A stretch of 31,585 nt of DNA from DATMNI01 sp035570275 (lineage in GTDB: Bacteria; Acidobacteriota; Terriglobia; Bryobacterales; Bryobacteraceae): positions 1 through 31,585 of the forward strand of contig DATMNI010000035.1 in NCBI GenBank assembly GCA_035570275.1. The letters are read 5' to 3'. Under the pieces are notes generated by a model, which was given only the letters and a program-made list of their open reading frames with translations, searched no databases and was not told the origin of the DNA. How positions within the stretch are numbered: position 1 is the stretch's first letter; each line of letters opens with the position of its first letter. The position numbers and the translations under genes are program-made. Below are positions 1 through 7,634 of the stretch, one piece after another.

Positions 1-30
1 ATTTGATGGGCGTGCCACGCTAACAAAGCG

Positions 31-63
31 ATCCTTTAATTACGCGTCTTCTTATTAAAGGAT
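31..63. repeat. AT-rich perfect inverted repeat
   Basis: Arms ATCCTTTAAT (31-40) and ATTAAAGGAT (54-63) are perfect 10-bp inverted repeats around a 13-bp loop. The site lies about 95 bp beyond the stop codon of the minus-strand receptor gene that ends at 157. The arms are AT-rich in a GC-rich neighbourhood and have no T-tract typical of an intrinsic terminator. It could be an operator, an mRNA-end hairpin, or the end of a small insertion. The rest of 1-156 shows nothing else recognisable. Confidence 0.5.
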
Positions 64-156
64 ACGGCACTTTCATTTAATAAACAACGCGGCAGGCGTC
101 AATCCCGCAGGCATCACTACCTTTAGTCGCACCAATGACGCGCTCTCGCCGGACGT

Positions 157-3100
157 TCAGAATCGAATTCTGCCTTGAAGCTGATAGAAGCGATTCAGCG
201 TAGAAGTCGTGCTGCTGACAACGCCGAAGGTCGTGTTGAACGGGTTGTTGTCGGGCGCGGCGAACTGCGAGCGGTTCAAAAGATTGAGCGCGTCCATGCG
301 GACTTCGAGAACCATTCCTTCCCGCACTCGGAAGTCGCGCCGCAGGTTGGCATTCCACTGATTCAGCCCGTCGGCCCGCACGCTGGTGATATCGATGGGA
401 AACACGCGCGCCTGATATGAGGCAGGCCCGTTGGCCGAATTCCGCTCAAACGGAGCGCTGGTGTTGAACCATTGATTCAGGGTCTTGGTGCCTTGAGTCA
501 ACGTCTGGCTGACCGTATTCAGGTCGCCGTAATAGAAGTTGTTGCCCCAGCTAAGGAAGGGACCCTGCTGGAAGTCGTAAGTCAGGGCCACCTGCCAGTT
601 ACCTACAATGTGGCTCAGAATTCCGGTAGTCAAGAATGCCCGGCCCGGGCCGAAGGGGAATTCGTAGATGCCAGTGACGTTGACGCGATTCGGCAGCGGG
701 ATGTTAGTGGGTGTCCATTGTCTCGGGGCGGGGTCGTATTCATTGACGATCGTGCTCCACGTGGATGCGTTGGAGTAGGTGTAGTTGGCGGCGATGTTCA
801 GGCCCTTCGAAAGTCTCCGAGAGAAAATGACCTGTAGGGAGTTGTTCTTGGCCTTACCGTCATACAGACTGGTGGAAAGCGAGCTAAGTTGCGGATAGGC
901 CCGCAGGAGCTGGTTCTTCTGGATGGTCGTGCTGGTGAAGAAACCCAGCGTGGACATCTGCTGGTAGAGCGCCGGATTGGAAGTCTTGAGGGACGCGAAA
1001 TTACCGATGTAAAAGGGGTTCGACACGTTCTGCGTCATATTGCTGGCGAAGGCGTTATTGCGGACCATGGTGGTGTTCCAGTACTGCGCCGGCAGCGCAT
1101 CCAGTTTGTCGCTGAACGCGAGATGGTCGCCCCACATGCCCCAGTAATAAGCCTCCACCGACATGTTGGGACTTAGCTGGCGCTGCACGCCCACCCTCCA
1201 CTGTTGCTCCCGGGGATGCTTCCGGTTGAAGGGCGAGTAGGAAAAACTCCCCCCGGCGACATACATGGAACCCAGCGAGTTTCCTAAAGGCGCATCGAAG
1301 CGCGTCCCGTCACTGCGGACGGGAAAAGGATCCGCCAGCGGGGATACGCCGGCTGCGGGGTTTCCGGCCAGCCAGTTCACTCCGAAGTCGTTGGTCAGGT
1401 TAGTGGAGGTCGTCCTCGAAAAACCCGACTGACTAAGGGTTACGTTCTGCACGTTGATGGAATCGTAATAGATTCCGTAACCGGCGCGGATAATCATCTT
1501 GGGGTTGAACTGCCAGGCGGCCGAGAGCCGCGGCAACCACATCAGTTCGTTCTGCCATGGCTGGCGCGGGGCCCCATTCGCACCCGCGTAGACCGACCCG
1601 CCCTGGACCGTAAAGCCGCTGGCCGCGAGTTCCGGCACCGGGTTGGCGGCATAGGCTGCCTGAGCGCCAGCCGCGATGGGCAACTGGACCCCAGGGTCAA
1701 AATAAGTGAGCGCCTGGTTGTATCGCTCCGTGGGGGCCTGCTCGTACTCGACGCGGAGCCCGAGGGTCACAGTCAAGTTCCTGGTCACACGCCAGGTGTC
1801 CTGCCCATACCAGGCGTAATAGGGATTCATCAGCGCGTAACTCGCATTGTTGTCGGTTGACATGGAACTGGGTATCCCCAGCATGAAAGCCGCGTAGCTC
1901 AACCCGAGACTGCCCGACGGGGTAAAGCCATCGTCATTCTTTTGCAAGTACTGGCTATTGAAGGTGAAGCTCCCCATGGAATTCCCGGCGCCACCCGTCC
2001 TGGTTGCGTAAGCCTGCCGGAAATCGATACCGCCCTGGAAAGTGTGTCCGCCATGGACATGCGACACGCTCGCTTTGAGACCCGTCGAGCGCTGGCGAGT
2101 GTCGGGGGCGAGAGTACGGCCCATGACGAGGCTATTTCCACCGTAAGCGGACGTGTATCCGTTCCACGACACCAGGGGCACGGCGCATCCGCCCAGAGCC
2201 TGGCAGCGCGCATCCATGTAAGTGGGGAACCCGATATCGCTGGGCTTATACTTTCTAACCCCGGTAGTTTCCAGTACGTTCAACCATTGGTTGGCGGAAA
2301 GGCTGGCGGTAATCACGGTTGCCGCGCTTGCCGAGTGGGTCCAGCTCAGGATCCCGCCCCTGGCCGTCCGGATGTTATCCCAGTCCTGCAGGCCGGGCGA
2401 ACTGGCGTAGGTCCAGTCTTGCGCGTTCTCAATAAAGTGGCTCCAGTTCCAAGAGAACGAGACGCGGTTCTTCAGGTCGGGCGCCCAGTCCCCCCGGCCC
2501 GCCATGCCGGTGTAGTTGACGTTGTCGGCCTGGCCCAGGGCGAGGAAATTGTTAAACGGCTCGGCAAGGGGACTGGTTGGGTTGTTGTTGGGAGTTGGGA
2601 TCCGGCTGTTGTACCAGTCGAAGACCTTGGGATCGCTGATTCTGCTTTGGGGAATGATGTTCCCTGGAATGGGTGTCCGGACATAATGCCCGGGCCGCGC
2701 CGGGTCTGCCGCCACGCTCAGCGGATCGTAGATCTGGTATTTCGGACTGATTGCCAGAAGGTCCGAGAAGTTGCCCTGCCGCTCCGCCAGGGTGGGGACC
2801 GTATTGGTGATTTCGCTCGACCGGGCCGGCTGGCGAGTCTTGTTCCCCGAGTAGGAAAAGAACCAGAAGAGCTTGTTCTTGCCGTTGAGCACTTTTGGAA
2901 TGTAAACGGGCCCGCCGAGGGTGAACCCGTAGTCGTTGGCATGCCCGCCAGGCTGCATCGGCTGCGATGCCAACTGGCTTGCCAGCGCGCTGTTGCCGGC
3001 GGCGTTGGCCGCGTCAATGTTCTGGAAGTATTTCTGCTTGACGAAAAACGACGCCGCATTCCAACGCGTGTTCCAGTATTGCTCGGTACCCGAGCCGTGG

Positions 3101-3834
3101 AGGCGGTTGGTGCCGGACTTGGTCTGAAAGGCGATATTCAGCCCTATGGAATGCCCCACAGAGGCGTCAAAACTGGTGGTGTCGATCTTGTACTCGGCTA
3201 TCTGGTCGGTGAAGGGCGTGAACGCAATCCCGCCGCTGCCGAGATTCGGCGCCCCATCGATGGTCCACTCGTTCTGGCCAAGGGAGAGCGGCGCAAAAAA
3301 GCCCGAGGACCCGCCGACTTGGCCCTGTGTAAGGTACTGAGTAGTCCCCTGATTCACTACCCCGGGCGCCACTCGCGCCATCAAGACAATGTCGTTGGTC
3401 ATGATGGGCAGGTCCATGAGTTCGCGGGTGGTCAGCGCCTTTCCCATGCTCACCGTGCTGGTATCGAGGATGGGGGATTCGGACGTGATGGTGATCGATT
3501 CGCTCGCCCCGCCGACCTCCAGTTGGAGATCGATCTTGAGCTGATCTCTCATCGTGAGGGTCAGCTTCGATCGAACCGTCTTCTTGAATCCGGGGGCCTC
3601 CACGGTTACCTGGTACTCGCCACTCGGCAATAAGGGCGCTTCATAATAGCCGCTGACGTTGGTGGTCAGTGGCGTCGAGACGTTGGTCCCGGTGTTGGTC
3701 ACCAGCACGGTGGCGCCGACTACGACAGCCCCGCGCTGGTCGGTCACCGTCCCAGAAATCACACCCCTGGTGTCCTGGGCCCGCGAGGACCACGCCACCA
3801 AGGAAAAAAGAGCTACAAGAAGCCGAATCCTCAC
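157..3834 (-). CDS. Oar-like TonB-dependent receptor (receptor 1)
   Basis: A 1225-residue outer-membrane receptor of the large Acidobacteriota type with an N-terminal carboxypeptidase-regulatory-like domain. The GTG at 3834 is chosen as start because GAGGAGG lies 5 bp upstream and the product then begins with a signal peptide (residues 1 to about 20, ending WSSRAQ). Next come a CarboxypepD_reg-like beta domain (about 24-105, with the ISGTVTDQRGA and GYYEAPLLPSG motifs), a plug domain (about 115-235, DLPI segment) and a long beta-barrel ending in an aromatic residue (QLQGRIRF). It shares the GPVYIPKVLNGKNKLFWFF-type segment with receptor 3 and is clearly its paralogue. The family imports large or complexed substrates through the outer membrane using TonB energy; the substrate here is unknown. 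No SusD-like gene is adjacent. It appears to be transcribed alone from the promoter at 3921-3949. Confidence 0.9.
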   Translation of the reverse strand: MRIRLLVALFSLVAWSSRAQDTRGVISGTVTDQRGAVVVGATVLVTNTGTNVSTPLTTNVSGYYEAPLLPSGEYQVTVEAPGFKKTVRSKLTLTMRDQLKIDLQLEVGGASESITITSESPILDTSTVSMGKALTTRELMDLPIMTNDIVLMARVAPGVVNQGTTQYLTQGQVGGSSGFFAPLSLGQNEWTIDGAPNLGSGGIAFTPFTDQIAEYKIDTTSFDASVGHSIGLNIAFQTKSGTNRLHGSGTEQYWNTRWNAASFFVKQKYFQNIDAANAAGNSALASQLASQPMQPGGHANDYGFTLGGPVYIPKVLNGKNKLFWFFSYSGNKTRQPARSSEITNTVPTLAERQGNFSDLLAISPKYQIYDPLSVAADPARPGHYVRTPIPGNIIPQSRISDPKVFDWYNSRIPTPNNNPTSPLAEPFNNFLALGQADNVNYTGMAGRGDWAPDLKNRVSFSWNWSHFIENAQDWTYASSPGLQDWDNIRTARGGILSWTHSASAATVITASLSANQWLNVLETTGVRKYKPSDIGFPTYMDARCQALGGCAVPLVSWNGYTSAYGGNSLVMGRTLAPDTRQRSTGLKASVSHVHGGHTFQGGIDFRQAYATRTGGAGNSMGSFTFNSQYLQKNDDGFTPSGSLGLSYAAFMLGIPSSMSTDNNASYALMNPYYAWYGQDTWRVTRNLTVTLGLRVEYEQAPTERYNQALTYFDPGVQLPIAAGAQAAYAANPVPELAASGFTVQGGSVYAGANGAPRQPWQNELMWLPRLSAAWQFNPKMIIRAGYGIYYDSINVQNVTLSQSGFSRTTSTNLTNDFGVNWLAGNPAAGVSPLADPFPVRSDGTRFDAPLGNSLGSMYVAGGSFSYSPFNRKHPREQQWRVGVQRQLSPNMSVEAYYWGMWGDHLAFSDKLDALPAQYWNTTMVRNNAFASNMTQNVSNPFYIGNFASLKTSNPALYQQMSTLGFFTSTTIQKNQLLRAYPQLSSLSTSLYDGKAKNNSLQVIFSRRLSKGLNIAANYTYSNASTWSTIVNEYDPAPRQWTPTNIPLPNRVNVTGIYEFPFGPGRAFLTTGILSHIVGNWQVALTYDFQQGPFLSWGNNFYYGDLNTVSQTLTQGTKTLNQWFNTSAPFERNSANGPASYQARVFPIDITSVRADGLNQWNANLRRDFRVREGMVLEVRMDALNLLNRSQFAAPDNNPFNTTFGVVSSTTSTLNRFYQLQGRIRF

Positions 3835-3839
3835 GCTAA

Positions 3840-3846
3840 CCTCCTC
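3840..3846 (-). promoter_or_regulatory. Strong Shine-Dalgarno site of receptor 1
   Basis: GAGGAGG on the minus strand, 5 bp before the GTG at 3834. It favours this GTG over the longer reading frame that is open up to 3918, whose extra residues do not look like a signal peptide. Confidence 0.75.
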
Positions 3847-3920
3847 TAAGGGCGGGTACGCTAATCCACCGACCTGAGCGGGGATTTGCGTTTTGACGTC
3901 CAAGGTCCAAGTTGGCATTG

Positions 3921-3949
3921 ATTATACATCCAGCCGCCTTTGTTGTCGC
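3921..3949 (-). promoter_or_regulatory. Sigma70-like promoter of receptor 1
   Basis: On the minus strand, GCGACA (3944-3949, 4 of 6 matches to the -35 consensus), a 17-bp spacer and a perfect TATAAT (3921-3926). Transcription would start near 3914 and give a leader of about 80 nt before the GTG at 3834. Its position upstream of the chosen start agrees with that start. Confidence 0.55.
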
Positions 3950-4013
3950 CCGGTCGAAAGAGTCCATTACTTTCTAAACTTTCGCGCTCCTCTGACTCCA
4001 CTTCTACGGGTCG

Positions 4014-4130
4014 CTCCAACTTGTCGAAGATCCGCCGGGCGACCTTGCGGCCGTGCCGGTCCACGATTGGCACGTGCAGGAACTGGCACGCAGGAAAGCG
4101 AATCTACTGAAAAACCCGGCTTCGGGGTTG
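4014..4130 (+). pseudogene. Relic resembling an addiction-module antitoxin
   Basis: A plus-strand stretch reads LQLVEDPPGDLAA and then VPVHDWHVQELARRKANLLK followed by NPASGL. This resembles the C-terminal half of small TIGR02574-type addiction-module antitoxins, which typically have a QLVEDLWDxLA block, an ELxRRxxxxxxNPxxG block and then SWEEVK. There is an in-frame stop at 3993-3995, residues seem to be missing between the two blocks, and the expected WEEVK end is absent, so it is read as a decayed remnant. No toxin gene is recognisable nearby. The assignment rests on recalled family features only. The rest of the 493-bp gap (3835-4327) holds the receptor 1 promoter and nothing else I recognise. 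Confidence 0.4.
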
Positions 4131-4327
4131 CACCACAGAGGAACGATATGTGGGTTACCGGAAACTGGCTTGGCTACCATTTGGATCACGCCTAACGCGC
4201 TGATGTGGTCAGCCGACGCCCCCAAGTCCGCTGTCCAAGCCTGGATCGCGCGAGTTCGAGATCGTCCTGGTAACGGGCTTTTTCTTAAAAGCGCCCCCGG
4301 CGGCCCAGCACCCGTCCCCCACTGCAC

Positions 4328-5671
4328 TCAGGCGGTAGGTTTGCAATAGGTTTCGCGAGTCAGGCCGATCAGGATGCAGGCCAGAACCAGCCAGGCGACC
4401 ATCAGCAGAAAAGCCGTCTGGAATGCGTCCACTCCATAGACCCGCAGACCGTTGGACATTTGCCCCGACCATCTCTGGTCCAGAATCCGTCCGATGCCAG
4501 GCTGCAGCAGCATCGGCCCAATCATATTGCCGATGTTGATGGTGCCCGAGATCGTGCCGAGGAACTGGACCGGCACGGACTCCTTCCCGTACGCGAAGCC
4601 GAGCACTACCGCGCCGCAGGCGGTGCTCGTCAAAGCGGCCACCACGACGAATGCGGCAAGCGGCAGAGCCACGTAAAACATGATGATCCAGCCCACCGTC
4701 GCCACCAGGCAGCCGGACATATAGATCGGTTTGCGCCGGCCGACGCGGTCCGACAAAGCTCCGCAGACGGGACTTGCCACGGCCCAGCAAACAATCATTA
4801 CCGAGCAGACGGCGGCGGCGGAGGCCGGCGGCAAACCGAACCGGGCCTTCAGGAAAGGGGTTCCCCACAGGCCGGTAAACGCCAGAATGGAACCGACCAT
4901 GCTGCCCTGCGCGAAGAAGATCAGCCACGTATTGCGATATTCAAAGACCTTCCGGAATCCTGCCCTCAGAGCAGCGAGATTGTGCGTGTCCTTCCGATGC
5001 AGCGCCGCAGGAGCATAGCTGCGGAATTGCTTCTCCGCCGGGTCGTTTCGCACGAAGGCCCATGCCAGCAGGCAAACTCCGAGCACGACCGCGCCGGACG
5101 CCAGCACCACCGCGCGCCATCCGAAATGTTCGATCATCAGGCGGAGCGGCACCTGAGCCGTAAGAGCGCCGATATTCCCGAAGAACAATCCGAGTCCGGA
5201 AAGCATGGCGAAACGGCGCGCAGGGAACCAGTGAGTGGCGAGTTTCAATAAAACCAGCCATCCGACGGCAGTGGCTCCGCCCACGATGGCTCGGCCTGCG
5301 CACGCCAGCGCAAAATTGCCGGTTGCGCCAAAGAGAAAAGTCCCGGCGGCTGCCGAGATGGACCCCGCGATCAGGAGTTTTCTGGCGCCCCAGGAGTCAA
5401 CCAGCACGCCGGTCGGGATCTGCATCGCGACATAGGTGTAAAAATAAAATGCCGAGAGGTTGCCGAGGTCCTTGGCGCCGATACCAAAACTGCTCATCAG
5501 CTCCGAGGTCATCACAGCCGGAGAGACACGCTGGTAAAAACCCGTGAGGTAGAAGATCGCCGCCACACCCCAAACGGACCAGGCGAGCCAGGAGGGAGGA
5601 CTTTCTCTGAGATCTTCGGGCGGTGGCAAGGCAGAATCAGCGGACGCCGGCGTGGCTTTGGGATTCGGCAT
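4328..5671 (-). CDS. MFS transporter
   Basis: A 447-residue inner-membrane permease of the major facilitator superfamily, with the usual length and about 12 predicted hydrophobic helices. The first signature between TM2 and TM3 reads GVLVDSWGARK (about 88-98) and the equivalent between TM8 and TM9 reads GALSDRVGRRK (304-314). The first 27 residues are hydrophilic and should be cytoplasmic. It lies 30 bp downstream of the ThDP enzyme gene on the same strand, so the two are probably one transcript, and the permease may import the substrate of that enzyme or export its product. Sequence alone does not give the substrate; small carboxylates or organic-acid anions are typical of relatives with this layout. 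The ATG at 5671 has no strong ribosome-binding site, which fits translational linkage to the upstream gene. Confidence 0.88.
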   Translation of the reverse strand: MPNPKATPASADSALPPPEDLRESPPSWLAWSVWGVAAIFYLTGFYQRVSPAVMTSELMSSFGIGAKDLGNLSAFYFYTYVAMQIPTGVLVDSWGARKLLIAGSISAAAGTFLFGATGNFALACAGRAIVGGATAVGWLVLLKLATHWFPARRFAMLSGLGLFFGNIGALTAQVPLRLMIEHFGWRAVVLASGAVVLGVCLLAWAFVRNDPAEKQFRSYAPAALHRKDTHNLAALRAGFRKVFEYRNTWLIFFAQGSMVGSILAFTGLWGTPFLKARFGLPPASAAAVCSVMIVCWAVASPVCGALSDRVGRRKPIYMSGCLVATVGWIIMFYVALPLAAFVVVAALTSTACGAVVLGFAYGKESVPVQFLGTISGTINIGNMIGPMLLQPGIGRILDQRWSGQMSNGLRVYGVDAFQTAFLLMVAWLVLACILIGLTRETYCKPTA

Positions 5672-5701
5672 CGGTCTATTTCGTCGGAATCGCTCGTGTC
5701 T

Positions 5702-7477
5702 TCACGAACCCATCCGGTAGATGTCGTTGATGTTCCAATGACCGGGCGTTGGCGTGGGAGCATTCTCCATGGGCACCTGAATCACTGTCGGAAGATCCGA
5801 GGCCAGGGCCGCCATGAGTGCCGGCGCCAGTTCACTGGCAGCCTTCACCGCAATACCGCGAGCCCCACACGCGCGCGCCATGGCTGCATAGTCCACAGTG
5901 TACGTCTCACCGTTGCGCTCGAATAAGCAGCCGAAGCTGGTGCCGTAATGCATCTTCTCCAAGCCGGCGATGGTGCCGAAAGCCGAGTTGTCCATCACCA
6001 CCCAGACCACGGGGAGATTGGCTTCCATCGCGGTTGCCACCACGGACGGGTTACTGCCAAACGCGCCGTCCCCGATGAGCGCCACAGCGGCGCGCTTCGG
6101 CTGCGCCATCTTCACGCCGAGCACTGCTGCGGGACCGAATCCCATCGTCGCCAGGCCACTGGGGGTGATAAACGTTCCCGGAACGGTAATCGGAAACTGT
6201 TGGCCGACGCCGTTCTTGTTCCAACCCACGTCCGTCACGATGAAACCGTCTTCCGGCACGGCCTTTCTCAGTTCAGCGAGAATGCGTTCCGGGCGCAGGG
6301 GAAATTGATCGGAATCGCGCTGGTGGGCCCAGTTTTCCGCGAACTCCCGCCTTCCGAGCGAGATCCTCGTGCGCACTTCGCCGCGGGCCCGGTGGCTCCT
6401 CCCGCACGCCGCCGCAGCCAGCGATCCGAGCGCCAGTTTGGCATCGGCGACCACGCCGAATTCGGTCGGGAAGTTGCGGCCTATCTCCGCCGGATCGATA
6501 TCGATGTGCATCAGCCGGGCCGGTGGAATGGAGAACGTAAACCGGGGGTCCCAGGAACTGGAGGAAGCTTCCGCCAGGCGCGTTCCCACGGCCACGATCA
6601 GGTCCGCCGTGCGGCACATCTCGTTGGCGATCGGAGTGCCCCAGAAGCCGGTCATACCCAGCAGCAGGGGGTGATCCTCGTGCATGCAGCCCTTACCCAT
6701 CAGCGTGTGCGCAACGGGAACTTCCAGTGCTTCCGCAAGTGCGGCGAGTTCCGTAGTGGCATGGGCGGACAGAACGCCTCCGCCCGCATAGATCAGAGGA
6801 TGCCGGGCCTCAGCCAAGGCTTCCACGATTTGCGCCACCGCTGCCGGGTCCATCGCAGGCCGCGCCATTGGCGTGGGAAACTTCTGGAACGCGTCGACGG
6901 GCAGATCGGCTGAGAAGATGTCCATTGGGACGTCCACCAGCACCGGGCCGGGCCGCCCGCTCTGGGAGAGGTGAAATGCGCGCTCCATGATGCGCGGCAG
7001 ATCCTGAGGACGGTCCACACGATAGATGCGTTTACAGAAGGGCCGGTAGACCTCAAACTGATCGGCGTCCATGTGGAGGTTGATTTCCTGGTGCGGATGA
7101 CGGCCGAAGTAGTGAGACGGCACATCCCCCGCAATCACCACCATGGGGATCGAGTCCAGCGCGGCGTTGGCCACTCCGGTTGCCGCATTGGTCAGGCCAG
7201 GACCGAGGTGTGTGAGCAGCACACCGGGCTTTCCCGAGGCCCGAGCGTAACCATCCGTGGCATGGGCCGCCACCTGCTCATGGCGGGTAGAGATGAAACG
7301 GATCCGGCTCTTCCCTAAGGCATCGAGAAATGCGATTACGGTGTGGCCGCACAGACCAAATATGACCTCCACGCCAAGCTGCTCCAGATACTCCGTCAAC
7401 AAGTAGGAGGCAATTCGCGTTTCGGTCGCCCCGTTAGCAAGTTCCTGTATCGTTGCGGTGTTTACGGCATTTCCCAT
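5702..7477 (-). CDS. Acetolactate-synthase-like ThDP-dependent enzyme
   Basis: A 591-residue cytoplasmic thiamine-diphosphate enzyme with the three-domain layout of the acetohydroxyacid synthase/benzoylformate decarboxylase family. The N-terminal Pyr domain has the catalytic glutamate in RHEQ (Glu67). The middle domain includes the MGKG segment (260-263). The C-terminal PP domain has the cofactor motif GDG (469-471), 25 residues, then Asn497. The FGLCGHTVIAFLDAL segment differs from classical acetolactate synthases (PGGA), and no regulatory small-subunit gene is adjacent, so a branched-chain biosynthetic role is doubtful. Relatives act on 2-oxo acids, oxalyl-CoA or sulfoacetaldehyde; the substrate here is unassigned. 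It is followed after 30 bp by an MFS permease, suggesting a small catabolic unit. The ATG at 7477 has GAGG about 11 bp upstream. Confidence 0.85.
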   Translation of the reverse strand: MGNAVNTATIQELANGATETRIASYLLTEYLEQLGVEVIFGLCGHTVIAFLDALGKSRIRFISTRHEQVAAHATDGYARASGKPGVLLTHLGPGLTNAATGVANAALDSIPMVVIAGDVPSHYFGRHPHQEINLHMDADQFEVYRPFCKRIYRVDRPQDLPRIMERAFHLSQSGRPGPVLVDVPMDIFSADLPVDAFQKFPTPMARPAMDPAAVAQIVEALAEARHPLIYAGGGVLSAHATTELAALAEALEVPVAHTLMGKGCMHEDHPLLLGMTGFWGTPIANEMCRTADLIVAVGTRLAEASSSSWDPRFTFSIPPARLMHIDIDPAEIGRNFPTEFGVVADAKLALGSLAAAACGRSHRARGEVRTRISLGRREFAENWAHQRDSDQFPLRPERILAELRKAVPEDGFIVTDVGWNKNGVGQQFPITVPGTFITPSGLATMGFGPAAVLGVKMAQPKRAAVALIGDGAFGSNPSVVATAMEANLPVVWVVMDNSAFGTIAGLEKMHYGTSFGCLFERNGETYTVDYAAMARACGARGIAVKAASELAPALMAALASDLPTVIQVPMENAPTPTPGHWNINDIYRMGS

Positions 7478-7512
7478 GTTATTAGAGACCTCATTGTTTG
7501 TATGCTAGGACC

Positions 7513-7562
7513 GCTTGCTGACGCGCGCGGCTCCGGTCGGAGCCACAACCGTTAGGGAGTGG
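7513..7562. repeat. REP-like intergenic palindromic element
   Basis: The segment contains the perfect hairpin GGCTCCGGTCGGAGCC (7529-7544), flanked by a GCTGACGCGCGC block before it and an ACCGTTAGGGAGTGG block after it. I recall similar blocks as dispersed intergenic elements in acidobacterial and planctomycete genomes, but could not check this. It sits between the PQQ gene end and the ThDP enzyme start. It lacks a T-tract, so it is not a standard terminator, though the hairpin could protect the 3' end of the PQQ transcript. Confidence 0.5.
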
Positions 7563-7582
7563 CAGGCAGCCGGGGCCTTCTT

Positions 7583-7617
7583 CACCGGCCACCGGCCACT
7601 GGCCACCAGCCACCGGC
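7583..7617. repeat. Heptanucleotide tandem repeat, 5 copies
   Basis: Five contiguous 7-bp units starting at 7583, 7590, 7597, 7604 and 7611. Three are CACCGGC, with one CACTGGC and one CACCAGC. The array ends 17 bp before the stop of the PQQ dehydrogenase-like gene (7635), on the downstream side. Such heptamers can vary in copy number between strains. Confidence 0.8.
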
Positions 7618-7634
7618 ATTCGTCACCTGGTGAT

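Noticed and set aside
1942..3633. Plus-strand open frame (563 codons) opposite receptor 1
   Set aside because: Antisense shadow with no family features; the receptor on the minus strand explains the region.
4250..4310. Possible terminator after the MFS gene (GCTTTT/AAAAGC arms near 4279-4292)
   Set aside because: Short stem and no clean T-tract after it on the minus strand.
4209..4928. Minus-strand open frame overlapping the MFS gene in another frame
   Set aside because: Arg/Gly-rich shadow without membrane segments; the MFS frame has clear helices and signature motifs.
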